Notes: generated from the letters alone by a model not told the origin. Numbered from the stretch's first letter, positions 16,118 to 24,380 are shown. The stretch is DNA of 50,980 nt from Candidatus Berkelbacteria bacterium (GCA_026397235.1 JAPLVG010000016.1:1-50980); one strand, 5' to 3'. Translations and numbers: made by a program.

Positions 16118-16196
16118 AGCTCCTCCTTGATTATATTATCTCAATTGTACTACTTTTTGGCGAAACGCTAAGCGTTTCAATCGCCACGCTAAATGT

Positions 16197-16216
16197 GGCG
16201 GGACAGTCAGGTCTGG
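16197..16216 (+). repeat. GGCGGGACA repeat, downstream of the methyltransferase
   Basis: GGCGGGACAGTCAGGTCTGG; a close direct copy (GGCGGGACACGTGGGTCTGG) lies on the other side of the methyltransferase at 17035. A CGCCAC/GTGGCG hairpin is attached upstream. The pair brackets the gene, suggesting a repeat-bounded cassette. Confidence 0.5.
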
Positions 16217-16230
16217 AATTTTTATGTTTT

Positions 16231-17007
16231 TTACTTGATGGCATAAAAGATCAATCCAATCGGATGATCTTTGTATTCAGAAAATCTAGGGCTTTCTTTT
16301 AACAACTGTTTTGTCAATTCGGGTTCAATAATTTTTTTGACAGAGAAACCAGCGACTGTGAGTTGATTAAAATAATCAGATAGCGGGCGCTGGTAATGGT
16401 CTATCTCAAACTCTTCTTCATATTGCTTTGAAAGCTCGGGGTTGGTTTTGCTGTCGGCGCCCATAATATATTTTGCATACCCGCGTCGAAAATAATTGCC
16501 TAATCCCTGCATTTTTTTTGATTTTTTGCCAACTTGTTCTTGGGCAAAAACAAACAAATCCCATGATGGATGGGTAACAGAAAAAATAAAAGTGCTGTTG
16601 TTTTTTAAAACCCGATAGGCCTCTTCAATCGGAGTTTTTATATTTTCAACTTCATTTAGCATCATATTGGAATAAACAACATCAACACTACCACTATCAA
16701 CCTTCCACCTTTTTGTCATGTCTTGCTCAAGGTAAGATATCCTTTTGTCGTCACATTTTTCTTTTGCATTTTCTAAATTGTGTCCAGAAATATCAGCCAT
16801 GAGTAATGATTTTGGACTGTGAGAAATAAATTTTGGCGCTAAATAGCCGTTACCACAACCAAGATCAATGATCACCTTTTTATCTAAAGAACCAATCAAA
16901 TCAAGCATTATTGGATCGAGTATTAATCTTTTGTAAATTTCACCCGTTTTGCCGGCTCTTTTATTCCAATATGTCGCAAACTTTCTGTCTTGATACAATG
17001 ATTTCAT
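16231..17007 (-). CDS. Class I SAM-dependent methyltransferase
   Basis: Rossmann-fold methyltransferase of the Methyltransf_11 type. Motif I VIIDLGCGNGYLAP is near 45-58, followed by LLMADISGHNLENAK (acidic motif II), DVVYSNMMLNEVENI (motif IV region) and EEAYRVLKNNSTFIFSVTHP (motif V/VI). The C-terminal 100 residues are variable, so the substrate cannot be told. An extended -10 box (TGATAATAA) ends 6 nt before the ATG and there is no Shine-Dalgarno, so the mRNA is probably leaderless. The gene is bracketed by two copies of a GGCGGGACA repeat. Confidence 0.88.
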   Translation of the reverse strand: MKSLYQDRKFATYWNKRAGKTGEIYKRLILDPIMLDLIGSLDKKVIIDLGCGNGYLAPKFISHSPKSLLMADISGHNLENAKEKCDDKRISYLEQDMTKRWKVDSGSVDVVYSNMMLNEVENIKTPIEEAYRVLKNNSTFIFSVTHPSWDLFVFAQEQVGKKSKKMQGLGNYFRRGYAKYIMGADSKTNPELSKQYEEEFEIDHYQRPLSDYFNQLTVAGFSVKKIIEPELTKQLLKESPRFSEYKDHPIGLIFYAIK

Positions 17008-17013
17008 AAGTTT

Positions 17014-17019
17014 TTATTA
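17014..17019 (-). promoter_or_regulatory. Extended -10 box of the methyltransferase gene
   Basis: Minus strand TGATAATAA, with TAATAA 6 nt before the ATG at 17007. Confidence 0.5.
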
Positions 17020-17033
17020 TCATTTATTAAATT

Positions 17034-17053
17034 GGCGGGACACGTGGGTCTGG
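17034..17053 (+). repeat. GGCGGGACA repeat, upstream of the methyltransferase
   Basis: TGGCGGGACACGTGGGTCTGG, partner of the copy at 16197 in the same orientation. The 150 nt to the next gene show no convincing ORF. Confidence 0.5.
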
Positions 17054-17227
17054 CACATTATCAACCCCTTTGTCCCTTTCCATTGGCTAATTTTTACATT
17101 ACCAGATTTGCCCTCAAAATGGAATAAAGCTGGCAATTTGAGTGGGTTTGTGGTGTTGTATCATTTTAGTTTTGCAGATCCAAAAAATCCTGTTTTCGAA
17201 GATATCTTAATCAATAATCAAAAAAAG

Positions 17228-17254
17228 GTGCCCGAACCAGCTTGGTTCGGGCAC
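17228..17254 (-). terminator. Strong terminator of the 17266..18084 gene
   Basis: GTGCCCGAACCA and TGGTTCGGGCAC form a perfect 12-bp stem with a 3-nt loop. On the minus strand it is followed by CTTTTTTT. Confidence 0.85.
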
Positions 17255-17265
17255 AATGTCGCAAT

Positions 17266-18084
17266 CTATTCCTTCCGCGAGGCGAAGTCCAGCAACTGTT
17301 GGACTTCGGGGGTCAGCGGATACTCAGGCTCGTCGGGGGCCTCGAGAATGGAGCGCATCAGCGCGACTCCCTTGGCCGCCACTACCTCGGGGGCGGCATC
17401 CGAGGCGTCGAAGGGGCAAAAGACGCGGTACAACTGCCCCGTCTCCTCCCATTCGCGGAGGAGATACGGGAGGTTATTCCACCCGTACTCCAGGTCGAAT
17501 CCCCCCGAGCAAAAGCCTGGGTTGATCGAGCGGGCCGCACCTATGTACAGGCGGGCCACCTCCATCAACTCATCCAGATTTTCCGCGGGGCGAAGGTTGC
17601 TGGCCAGACGGCGTACGGACACGCCGATGCCCAACACTTCCCCCAGGTGCAATTTGACCCGTGTCTGGTCAAACTGGACCTGGGCCATCGCAAACGCCTT
17701 TCGGGCGTCCGCGAAGGCCATCAGCTCTTTCGCCGCCGGTGATGCAAGCCAGCCGGTAATGTCCTCTTGGGACATCGCCACCGCGGCATCGCCCCGCTTG
17801 GGGTCGAAGACGCGGACGACCGGAAGCTCCTCTTCCGGCTCATTTCCTATCTCCGGCGTGACGAGGCCGAGTGCCGCGACCAGCCGGAGCTGGTCCACCT
17901 TGTTACAAGCAGGCACGGCCCCAGTCAAGACTGGGGAGGTCAAATAGCTGTTGTCCCGTGACACCAGCTCCATGGCCTCCCGGATTTCCCAGGGCTCGAA
18001 ATCGCCCTGGATTACTAGCCCTCGCGAGGCGATCCTCGCGAGTTCGATTACTGTCAAGGTCTCCGTGCCCATGTACTTTTTCAT
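17266..18084 (-). CDS. Orphan hypothetical protein (272 aa)
   Basis: Not recognised. A soluble, acidic, Ala/Leu-rich protein without signal peptide or membrane helix. It is clearly GC-richer than its surroundings, giving long shadow ORFs in other frames (17108, 17242, 17871). AGGAG lies 9 nt before the ATG. It has a promoter about 275 nt upstream, a long structured leader and a perfect terminator. Features visible are a DFEPWEIREAMELV helix near residue 33 and a Cys-containing centre (NPGFCSGGFDLEYGWNNLPYLL). The long leader suggests regulated expression; function unknown. Confidence 0.75.
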   Translation of the reverse strand: MKKYMGTETLTVIELARIASRGLVIQGDFEPWEIREAMELVSRDNSYLTSPVLTGAVPACNKVDQLRLVAALGLVTPEIGNEPEEELPVVRVFDPKRGDAAVAMSQEDITGWLASPAAKELMAFADARKAFAMAQVQFDQTRVKLHLGEVLGIGVSVRRLASNLRPAENLDELMEVARLYIGAARSINPGFCSGGFDLEYGWNNLPYLLREWEETGQLYRVFCPFDASDAAPEVVAAKGVALMRSILEAPDEPEYPLTPEVQQLLDFASRKE

Positions 18085-18359
18085 CTCTTCCGTCTCCTTT
18101 ATTAGGGAGAATTCGCTCCTTTAATAGGGAGCCTCTGAAAAGAACTAAAGTCCCGTTCAGCTTCCCGCTTGAAATTTTTTTAAGCAGAATGCTGAACAGG
18201 AGACACACAGAAGACATGAGAGAATTATCGCGAATTTAAGCAATTAAGTTCAGTTGTCGATCAGCAAGCGGCGTGAATCAGCGCCAGATCAGTATGCACC
18301 ACTTGAGATTAATCACTTGTATTGGTCTAAATTGTTAATGTGCTCGATCCTGACTCTTC
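18085..18359 (-). promoter_or_regulatory. Long structured 5' leader of the 17266..18084 gene
   Basis: About 275 nt between the promoter and the ATG. Two near-identical blocks lie just before the gene, CTCCCTATTAAAGGAG and CTCCCTAATAAAGGAG. Each can fold as CTCC/GGAG and hide the AAAGGAG ribosome site in its own stem. Farther up, GTTCAGC/GCTGAAC encloses a GCTT/AAGC stem. The doubled site-sequestering hairpins look like a translational switch; no known riboswitch class is recognised. Nothing else is seen in this gap. Confidence 0.5.
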
Positions 18360-18388
18360 ACTGTATCAGAAAAAGCTTAAAAAGTCAA
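18360..18388 (-). promoter_or_regulatory. Minus-strand promoter of the 17266..18084 gene
   Basis: TTGACT (18388-18383), exactly 17 nt, TACAGT (18365-18360) preceded by TGa. Confidence 0.65.
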
Positions 18389-18542
18389 GTAGGTCGAGCT
18401 TAATTTACATAGAAAAATAGAACATTAAGCCGATTTAGAGAAAAGTCCCAAAGTAGTGAGCTTTTTAGCTTCATTCAAAAAGTTCCAGACCCAGGTGCGG
18501 TCTTTGAGGCAACCACCAAAACAAGCGAGTTTGCAACCAAAA

Positions 18543-18560
18543 AAGACCCCGAAAGGTCTT
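18543..18560 (-). terminator. Terminator downstream of tRNA-Ser
   Basis: Minus strand AAGACC-tttcgg-GGTCTT followed by TTTTTGG. Confidence 0.65.
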
Positions 18561-18620
18561 ACCCTGTTTTACTCTCATTCTTACCCTTATTTGAGCGTAA
18601 AAAAAGTCCCAAACTTTATC

Positions 18621-18710
18621 TGGCGGAGAGAGTGGGATTTGAACCCACGGTACGGTTTCCCGCACACAGACTTTCCAGGTCTGCCTGTTAAACCACTCCA
18701 GCATCTCTCC
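18621..18710 (-). tRNA. tRNA-Ser (GGA anticodon)
   Basis: The minus strand gives GGAGAGATGC with acceptor partner TCTCTCC. The anticodon arm AGACCTGGAAAGTCT carries GGA at 18674-18676 in a CTGGAAA loop. There is a long serine-type variable arm (GTGCGGG...CCGTAC region) and a GGTTCAAATCC T-arm. The discriminator is G and CCA is encoded. Length 90 nt fits class II tRNA. A TAATAT box lies about 10 nt upstream and a terminator downstream. Decodes UCC/UCU. Confidence 0.96.
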
Positions 18711-18843
18711 ACTAGCAAAATATTATCACATTTGAGCTCAGAAATCCAGGTAAGGTTTTTCTTCAAATAATTTTTTATTGGTAATTTCGTGATCCATTGG
18801 TAATTTAGTAGGGATCACAACATTTCCTGTTGCGATAAAAAAA

Positions 18844-18867
18844 GCCCGGCGCTGCTACGCGTCGGGC
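18844..18867 (-). terminator. Terminator of the 18880..19281 gene
   Basis: Minus strand GCCCGACGC-gtagca-GCGCCGGGC with TTTTTTT following. Confidence 0.75.
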
Positions 18868-18879
18868 AAAGTGATCGGA

Positions 18880-19281
18880 TCAGCGGAATGTCATTGCCGC
18901 TTGTTGCGGCTTGACCGATCTGGTTGGCGTCGGCGGTATCACCGGCGGAGTGATGATCGGTAGCGTGGTTTTGGCCCGTCGCTTGGCTCTGACGACGGCG
19001 CTGGGCCGGCGACCATTTTCGCGTCGCTCACTGCGAAGAAATTTTGCAGTGCATTCAACGTCGTCCGGGAAGGCAGATTTTCCCATTCTCCTGGCGCAAC
19101 TGCAAGCCTGTATTTTGGCTTGAGTTTCGGTTTCATCATTGTGTCCATCAACTATTGATGTTACCGATTGCTGGATCACTTGTTCGCCACCAGACTTCTT
19201 ATTCTCGGGAAATTCCGGGTGATAAACACGGTAGATGATCGCGAAGGTGATGGTCGGCTCTGACTTTTCCAGCGGAATCAC
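18880..19281 (-). CDS. Orphan hypothetical protein (133 aa)
   Basis: No family recognised. The N-terminal half is mixed; the C-terminal third is very basic and Pro/Thr-rich (RRAKTTLPIITPPVIPPTPTR), probably disordered and possibly nucleic-acid binding. A CSCARRMGKS patch lies near residue 60. The start used is GTG at 19281; AAAGGA lies only a base or two before it, so the start is uncertain. It has a good minus-strand promoter and terminator, and like the other orphans is GC-richer than its neighbours. Confidence 0.6.
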   Translation of the reverse strand: MIPLEKSEPTITFAIIYRVYHPEFPENKKSGGEQVIQQSVTSIVDGHNDETETQAKIQACSCARRMGKSAFPDDVECTAKFLRSERRENGRRPSAVVRAKRRAKTTLPIITPPVIPPTPTRSVKPQQAAMTFR

Positions 19282-19307
19282 ATCCTTTGGCGGAATTTAT
19301 ACTGTAA

Positions 19308-19337
19308 ATAATAACACAAATGACATCATTTTGTCAA
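19308..19337 (-). promoter_or_regulatory. Minus-strand promoter of the 18880..19281 gene
   Basis: TTGACA (19337-19332), 18-nt spacer, TATTAT (19313-19308). It overlaps head-on with the start of the rubrerythrin promoter. Confidence 0.65.
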
Positions 19338-19338
19338 G

Positions 19339-19367
19339 TTGATGAAAAAATATCGGTGCGGTATAAT
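19339..19367 (+). promoter_or_regulatory. Promoter of the rubrerythrin gene
   Basis: TTGATG (19339-19344), 17 nt, TATAAT (19362-19367). The leader is about 175 nt and contains a foldback repeat. Confidence 0.6.
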
Positions 19368-19385
19368 TAAATCAATCAAACCCGC

Positions 19386-19517
19386 TGTCATCCTCGCCCC
19401 GTAATCTCAGGGGTAAACTCCGGCGGGCCGTTCGAGGCTCTGAGGAGCCCTCAAGCTCTCGAAGAGGATCCACTAAGGAATTACTATCAGTAGATTCCCG
19501 ACTGCTCGGGAATGACA
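19386..19517. repeat. Nested foldback repeat in the rubrerythrin leader
   Basis: Begins CTGTCATCCTCGCCCC and ends TCGGGAATGACA, another TGTCATnC/GAATGACA-ended foldback. Inside are inverted pairs such as TTCGAGGCTC with GAGC-CTC-CTCGAA-like returns and ATTCCCGA/TCGGGAAT. Confidence 0.5.
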
Positions 19518-19550
19518 AAAGAATTAATTTGAAAGGACAGAAGGAAAATC

Positions 19551-20105
19551 ATGGAAACGAAACAGGATTTACTAAAAGCTATGGCTGGGGAATCTTTGGC
19601 TCGCAACAAATATACTTATTTTGCTGAGCAGGCAGAAAAGGAGGGGTTAATTTGGATATCAAAAGTTTTTCTTGAGACGGCTGACAATGAACGAGCACAT
19701 GCACAAGAAGAATTTGAACAAATTAGTGAAGACACCGAAATGACCAATACTTATGGAATCGGTCCGCTAGCGAAAACTTTGGAAAATTTGCGTCACGCTG
19801 CTGAAGGCGAAAAGTTTGAATATACACAAATGTATCCCGGTTTTCAAAAAGTTGCCGAGGATGAAGGCGACGCCGCTGCGGCAAAATTATTCAAAGAAAT
19901 CAAAGAAGTTGAAGAAAAACATTGCGAGCGATATACAAAATTAGTTGATCTTTTGGAAGCTGGAAAACTTTATAAATCAGAGACTGAAATTGAGTGGAAA
20001 TGTTTGAATTGCGGTTACATTCACAAAGGCACCGAAGCCCCGGAAAATTGTCCGCTGTGCAAAAAACCACAGGGCTGGTATATGGGAATTGGGATTGTAC
20101 GATAA
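19551..20105 (+). CDS. Rubrerythrin
   Basis: Non-haem diiron peroxidase that detoxifies hydrogen peroxide in anaerobes. The N-terminal ferritin-like four-helix domain carries the Glu/His ligands (ESLARNKYTYFAEQAEKEG, ETADNERAHAQEE, IKEVEEKHCERY). A C-terminal rubredoxin-like domain has CLNCGYIHKG and CPLCKKPQ (about 152-170). Length 184 aa is typical. GAAAGGACAG precedes the ATG weakly. It indicates an anaerobic or microaerobic cell facing oxidative stress. Confidence 0.96.
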   Translation: METKQDLLKAMAGESLARNKYTYFAEQAEKEGLIWISKVFLETADNERAHAQEEFEQISEDTEMTNTYGIGPLAKTLENLRHAAEGEKFEYTQMYPGFQKVAEDEGDAAAAKLFKEIKEVEEKHCERYTKLVDLLEAGKLYKSETEIEWKCLNCGYIHKGTEAPENCPLCKKPQGWYMGIGIVR

Positions 20106-20136
20106 TTTAAAATTTTTAATTTTCAATTTAAAATTA

Positions 20137-21090
20137 ATGACCGAAAAAATACTAGTCACTGATGCGCTAGATCCGGATCTCGACGGCACAGCTTGCATTG
20201 TTGCCTATAGTGAATTTTTGCGAGCGAAGGGCCAAAGTATCGAGACTCTAATTTTTGGTACTCCACAAGAGGAATCGGCTTTTGTTTTAGAAAAATTGGG
20301 TATCGAAATTCCAAACGGTGATGATCTAAATCTTGATTTTGATCAAATAATCCTCGTTGATACCAGCGGCGCTAGATGGTTGTCGAAAAAAATTGATCCA
20401 GCTAAAGTCTGCGAAGTAATTGACCACCGCGAAGTTGCTGACACCGGTGATTTCCCTAATGCCAAAATTCAGCTGGAAATGGTTGGTTCCTGTGCAACTT
20501 TAATTGCTGAAAAGTTTATAGCGGCAAAAATTGTTCCATCTGAAAAATCAGCCATCATTTTGTACGCTGCTATCATATCCAACACTATTAATTTTAAAAA
20601 TAAAGTAACGACCAAGCGGGATAAAAAAGCCGCCAAGTGGCTTGTTGATTTGTATGGAATTTCTGATGAAATAATTCATCAAATGTTTGAGTATAAATCG
20701 GACGTAAAATTATCAATCAAACAAATATTTCAAAGCCAAATTGGCTGCCACACATTTGTTGACAAAAAAGTTTCAACTTTTCAGCTGGAAATTATCGGTG
20801 TAAAAGAATTTATCACTAACAATCTGAATGAGATTAAAAAAGAATTAATATTGATTGCGGCCAATGAGGACTATTTTTGCACATTATTCACTTGTGTTGA
20901 TATTGAGCTAGGCAACAACACTTTTGTTGTGGCTGATAAGAAGTCAGAGGATGTTGTTGCTGGAGCTCTTGGGGTAGAATTTAAGAATGGAATTGCCCAC
21001 TATCCGCATGTTATAATGAGAAAAGAAATTTTACCGAAAATTAAGAACTATTTAGAAAATAGATCTCTCGACTCACTCGAGATGACATAA
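20137..21090 (+). CDS. DHH-family phosphoesterase, PpaC-like
   Basis: Resembles manganese-dependent inorganic pyrophosphatases (DHH plus DHHA2). The DPDLDG motif is near residue 11, VDTSGA near 76, the DHR-type metal motif IDHREVAD near 97, and a SNTINFKN motif near 155. Length 317 aa from the ATG at 20137. The usual NPDTD of PpaC is replaced by DPDLD, so the substrate may be pyrophosphate or another phosphoester. The last codons (SLDSLEMT) lie in a TCTCGA/TCGAGA foldback fragment that also supplies the stop. Confidence 0.8.
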   Translation: MTEKILVTDALDPDLDGTACIVAYSEFLRAKGQSIETLIFGTPQEESAFVLEKLGIEIPNGDDLNLDFDQIILVDTSGARWLSKKIDPAKVCEVIDHREVADTGDFPNAKIQLEMVGSCATLIAEKFIAAKIVPSEKSAIILYAAIISNTINFKNKVTTKRDKKAAKWLVDLYGISDEIIHQMFEYKSDVKLSIKQIFQSQIGCHTFVDKKVSTFQLEIIGVKEFITNNLNEIKKELILIAANEDYFCTLFTCVDIELGNNTFVVADKKSEDVVAGALGVEFKNGIAHYPHVIMRKEILPKIKNYLENRSLDSLEMT

Positions 21091-21107
21091 AAAAAAGGTA
21101 GGGGAAA

Positions 21108-22143
21108 ATGCGGAAATTAATTGGATTGGTCTCTATTGGCGCCATGATTTTATCAATGTGCGCTTTTTTGTTTGCATTACCGGAATCAGTTAGTGCGGTT
21201 GCTCCATCATACCCGGACCAGGGTTGCGTTAATGGTGTAAACAATTCCGGACTTTACATCTATGCCGACCGATCACAATCCAACGGTAGTTTTCACCCCG
21301 ACATTTAATTGGCTAAATGCCGTATCTGTCCGGATTAAAGGTACAAATCCAACTGGTACGCCGCGCGTTCAGGCGCAAATTTGGGATTGGCATTCAAATC
21401 CTCACCGATTGCTGGCGATGAATACGGTCGAGTTGGTGAATCGCACAAGCGAGTATTGGCAGCCTATCACTGAGTCTTCGCAAGATATGGATCCTGGCTT
21501 GCAATACGCACTGGTTTTGGTGCCAAAAGATGGAACACAAGTTTATTGGTCGGCAACTATAACTACCTCCTGCTATGCTCGTGGTTATGCAATGCACGAT
21601 GGTATACAGGATAATGGTATGATGTACGGTTTTTCAACTTATGGTTGGCTTGATCCAAACAATCCGAATAGTAATGGTCAACTTCCCGGTAGCAGTAGCG
21701 GAACGAGCGGAACTACTGGCAGTGCTGGCACGACGGGTAATACCGGTGCCGGAGCGCCGACTGCTGATCCGGCAGGAAATAATCCGACTGGGGTTGGATC
21801 ATCTAGTAGTACCGGTTCGGGAACATCTGGTAGCGGAAGTTCTCCATCAAATAGCTCAAATTCTCCGAGTGATAAAGATATTGCAGCACTTTTGGCTGAT
21901 TACAAAAATGGGTCTGGTGGTTTTGGCGATTTAGTAAGTGGATTGTTCTTCAGTCCAATAGTTACAATGATAATTCTGCCAATACTCTCGTTTTTGTTCT
22001 GGGCTGGCGTTATTATCTTAATTATTATTCTGATCGTTCGACACAATAAAAAGAAAAAATTAACCGTAGCAGTAGCACCAGCAGTGACTCCAGTATCACC
22101 AGTAAAACCGGAAGAAAAAAAATCTGAACCAGAGAAAAAATAA
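21108..22143 (+). pseudogene. Frameshifted surface-anchored protein
   Basis: Two track ORFs (21108..21308 and 21262..22143) read as one protein split by a single extra base. The first gives an N-terminal signal peptide (MRKLIGLVSIGAMILSMCAF) and YADRSQSNGSF. The second continues TPTFNWLNAVSVRIKG. Removing one T from the TTTT at 21290-21293 joins them. The product would be signal peptide, a beta-rich domain of about 140 residues, a Gly/Ser/Thr linker, one membrane helix and a basic cytoplasmic tail. A weak AGGGG precedes the ATG. It could be a real mutation, an assembly error or rarely programmed slippage. Confidence 0.75.
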
Positions 22144-22159
22144 AATTGATCTATTTACC

Positions 22160-22188
22160 TTGACCGATAAAGATTTTTCGGCTATTTT
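22160..22188 (+). promoter_or_regulatory. Promoter of the 22217..22861 gene
   Basis: TTGACC (22160-22165), 17 nt, TATTTT (22183-22188). Confidence 0.55.
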
Positions 22189-22216
22189 AATTGTATCCTT
22201 GAAAGGGGAAATATAA

Positions 22217-22861
22217 GTGCAACACAAATCAGCCAAGTTTCCCCGTAGAGAACTGAGTTGTCCATGTCCATGTCGTTATTTTCAGATCCACCGCTCCACG
22301 AATTCAACTGTGCCTTTGGGATATTGCTGGAAAAGGCAGGTTGAGATTACTTTTTGCTCCGAACTATGCACAAATTGTCCAAGTTTCGTCTATGGGCTAT
22401 TCCAGAACAGCATGGTCAAATTGCCAGCGAATCGCTCCGTCATTGTTATGATATATAACAGCGATGGACGGGATAAGGATCTACCCAATCTCTTTACTTG
22501 GGAGATGTGGCAGAGTTTTGGGCAGAAAGTGGAGGCTTGGTACAGGGGTATCTCCGCAGTGAGTGAAAAGCATTCAAGGTCATATGCCGCCGAATTGTTG
22601 TCACTCCCTGCCTGCGATTTGGCGCTTGCCGATCACAAACTACCCCCAGCCAAACCAAAGGAGAATATCTATGGATATTTTCTTCGGGTTTGCCCGTCTC
22701 ATTATCGTCAAGCAAGTCGGGCGGAGCAGATGATAACTGAAACCTTTGAGGTTGCTCTTGATGATTTCATCAAGACACGGGAAACAGAGTTGCATTTGAA
22801 AAGCGTTATAGCTAAAGCTCAAGGCCTGCGCAGAGCTGGAAAAACTCCCGACGACTTGTAG
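22217..22861 (+). CDS. Orphan hypothetical protein (214 aa), Cys-rich N-terminus
   Basis: Not recognised. The N-terminal 60 residues carry many cysteines (CPCPCRYF, FCSELCTNCPSF), compatible with a metal site. The rest is helical and charged, ending QGLRRAGKTPDDL. Start GTG, with AAAGGGG upstream. It has its own promoter and terminator and a GC-richer composition than its neighbours. Confidence 0.7.
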   Translation: MQHKSAKFPRRELSCPCPCRYFQIHRSTNSTVPLGYCWKRQVEITFCSELCTNCPSFVYGLFQNSMVKLPANRSVIVMIYNSDGRDKDLPNLFTWEMWQSFGQKVEAWYRGISAVSEKHSRSYAAELLSLPACDLALADHKLPPAKPKENIYGYFLRVCPSHYRQASRAEQMITETFEVALDDFIKTRETELHLKSVIAKAQGLRRAGKTPDDL

Positions 22862-22879
22862 CTGAGTTGTCGGTTTTTT
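22848..22879 (+). terminator. Terminator overlapping the 22217 gene end
   Basis: CCGAC (22848-22852) and GTCGG (22869-22873) followed by TTTTTT. AACTC/GAGTT offers a competing pairing. The stop codon lies in the loop. Confidence 0.55.
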
Positions 22880-22906
22880 ATATAGGCAAATATGACTAAA
22901 ATATGC

Positions 22907-22912
22907 TAAATT
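22907..22912 (+). promoter_or_regulatory. Extended -10 box, leaderless DUF523 transcript
   Basis: TGCTAAATT, ending 7 nt before the ATG at 22920. Confidence 0.5.
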
Positions 22913-22919
22913 AAGCAAT

Positions 22920-23349
22920 ATGAAGACTAAAAAACCAATTCTTTGCAGTGCATGTTTGTTGGGCGTAAATTGTCGTTATGACGGTAAAACAAAAACCAAC
23001 GACAAAGTTTTGGCGTTAGCAAAAACAGAAACACTGATTCCGGTTTGTCCGGAGCAACTTGGCGGACAGTCGACGCCACGGCCGGATGCGGAAATTGTCG
23101 GCAAAAAAGTTTTGGAATCAAACGGCAAAGACGTAACGTCAGAGTTTCAAAAAGGTGCAAAAGAAGTTTTGAAAATTGCTAAACTTTTAAATATCGAAAA
23201 AGCAATCCTAAAACAACGAAGCCCATCGTGCGGTTCAGGGCAAAATTTATGACGGCAGTTTCTCCCATCAAATAATTTCCGGCGATGGAATCACGACCAA
23301 GTTACTGCGAAAAAACGGCATCGAAATAATTTCGGAAGAGGAATTATGA
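22920..23349 (+). pseudogene. Frameshifted DUF523 protein
   Basis: The N-terminal part has the family motifs SACLLGVNCRYDGK, PVCPEQLGG, STPRPDAEI, and KQRSPSCG. The frame then ends early at GQNL. One extra G in GGG (23238-23240) explains it: without it the reading continues KIYDGSFSHQIISGDG and ends IISEEEL at 23349, the normal DUF523 C-terminus. The restored stop overlaps the ATG of the next gene by ATGA, so the intact gene was translationally coupled to it. The short ORF is therefore a broken version, or the base is an assembly error. Confidence 0.8.
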
Positions 23350-23996
23350 GTGCGTACTTACTTGGAAATTTGATGTTTATTGTTGTCTGGGTTGTCCTAT
23401 TTTTGAAATTTCCAAAAACTAAAAAACTCCAGCTTTTTGGCAGTGTATTACTTTTACCGTTTGCAGTTCTTGATTTTTGGTTCCGGCCAAATTATTGGCA
23501 TCCGCCCCTACTAATTCATCAAATTGAGCCACTCTCACTCGAAACAGCAGTTTATTGCTTTGTTGCCGGTGGGATTGTGATTGTTGTTGGCAGTTGGATT
23601 TCAAAAACGAAAGACCAGTTCAAAATCAACTGGAAGAATCTGATATATTTTTTGGTGATTTCTTTTGGATTTTATGCGATTTTTCAAAGTTTTCTGGTAT
23701 CGAACGCAATGAATAATTTGAATTTCTCATTCTTGACTATTTGGTTGGTTTTATTGCTGACAAATCCGAAAGAAAATATCAAAAGTTTAATTCCAGCTGC
23801 GATTTTCGCCATTTTTACTATAGTTGCCATTAATTTTGCACTGATTTTTTATCCGAACTTTGTGGTGCAGTACTGGAATCTGCCAAAACTTTGGCGAACA
23901 TTTTTGTGGACACCAACGGAAGAAATATTTTTTGCCGGAATCTTGGCAGCACTTTGGTCGGTCTTACCAAAATATTTAACACATGAAAAAGCTTAA
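23346..23996 (+). CDS. Polytopic membrane protein, possibly lycopene-cyclase-domain type
   Basis: About seven hydrophobic helices in 216 aa. The C-terminal WTPTEEIFFAGILAALW resembles the PxEE-FF motif of heterodimeric lycopene cyclase domains, and the length is consistent. No carotenoid genes are nearby, so the catalytic role is unproven. The ATG overlaps the restored stop of DUF523 (ATGA), and the end overlaps the next gene by 14 nt, indicating a three-gene operon DUF523, this gene, ASCH. Confidence 0.6.
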   Translation: MSAYLLGNLMFIVVWVVLFLKFPKTKKLQLFGSVLLLPFAVLDFWFRPNYWHPPLLIHQIEPLSLETAVYCFVAGGIVIVVGSWISKTKDQFKINWKNLIYFLVISFGFYAIFQSFLVSNAMNNLNFSFLTIWLVLLLTNPKENIKSLIPAAIFAIFTIVAINFALIFYPNFVVQYWNLPKLWRTFLWTPTEEIFFAGILAALWSVLPKYLTHEKA

Positions 23997-24312
23997 ATTT
24001 GCTGAAAAATTGGTGCCGCTGATATTGTCTGGCGAGAAAACTTCGACTTGGCGGCTTTTTGATGATAAAGATTTATCTGTTGGCGATAAAGTAGAATTTA
24101 TCAATTCCGAAACTGGAGATAATTTTGCAGATGTGAAAATTATTAGCGTTGGTGAAAAAACTTTTGCCGATATTACCGAGGCTGATTTTGAAACTCACGA
24201 AACATATTCATCAAAAGACGAAATGTTAAAAACTTACCGCGGATATTACGGTGAGATAGTTGACAAAAACACGAAAGTAAAAATTATAAAATTCAAATTG
24301 ATCCAAAATTAA
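23983..24312 (+). CDS. ASCH domain protein
   Basis: ASCH domains are PUA-like folds thought to bind RNA or modified nucleosides; some hydrolyse acetylcytidine. The family pattern is KFAEKLVPLILSGEKTSTWRL at the N-terminus, GDKVEFI and ITEADFETHETYSS further on. Length 109 aa is typical. It starts inside the 3' end of the preceding membrane protein gene, so it is co-translated. The substrate is unknown. Confidence 0.85.
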   Translation: MKKLKFAEKLVPLILSGEKTSTWRLFDDKDLSVGDKVEFINSETGDNFADVKIISVGEKTFADITEADFETHETYSSKDEMLKTYRGYYGEIVDKNTKVKIIKFKLIQN

Positions 24313-24380
24313 TATCTTACTACCGTACTCTAGAGTATAGTAGTAAAAAAATAATCAAAATATATTTGTGATATTTTTTG

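Noticed and set aside
17108-18239. Several long plus-strand ORFs (17108, 17242, 17256, 17767, 17871)
   Set aside because: Shadows of the GC-rich minus-strand gene 17266..18084, which alone has promoter, ribosome site and terminator.
21108-23349. Alternative genetic code (UGA as sense) to explain early stops
   Set aside because: One of the early stops is TAA, the others need a change of frame rather than readthrough, and UGA ends many intact genes here.
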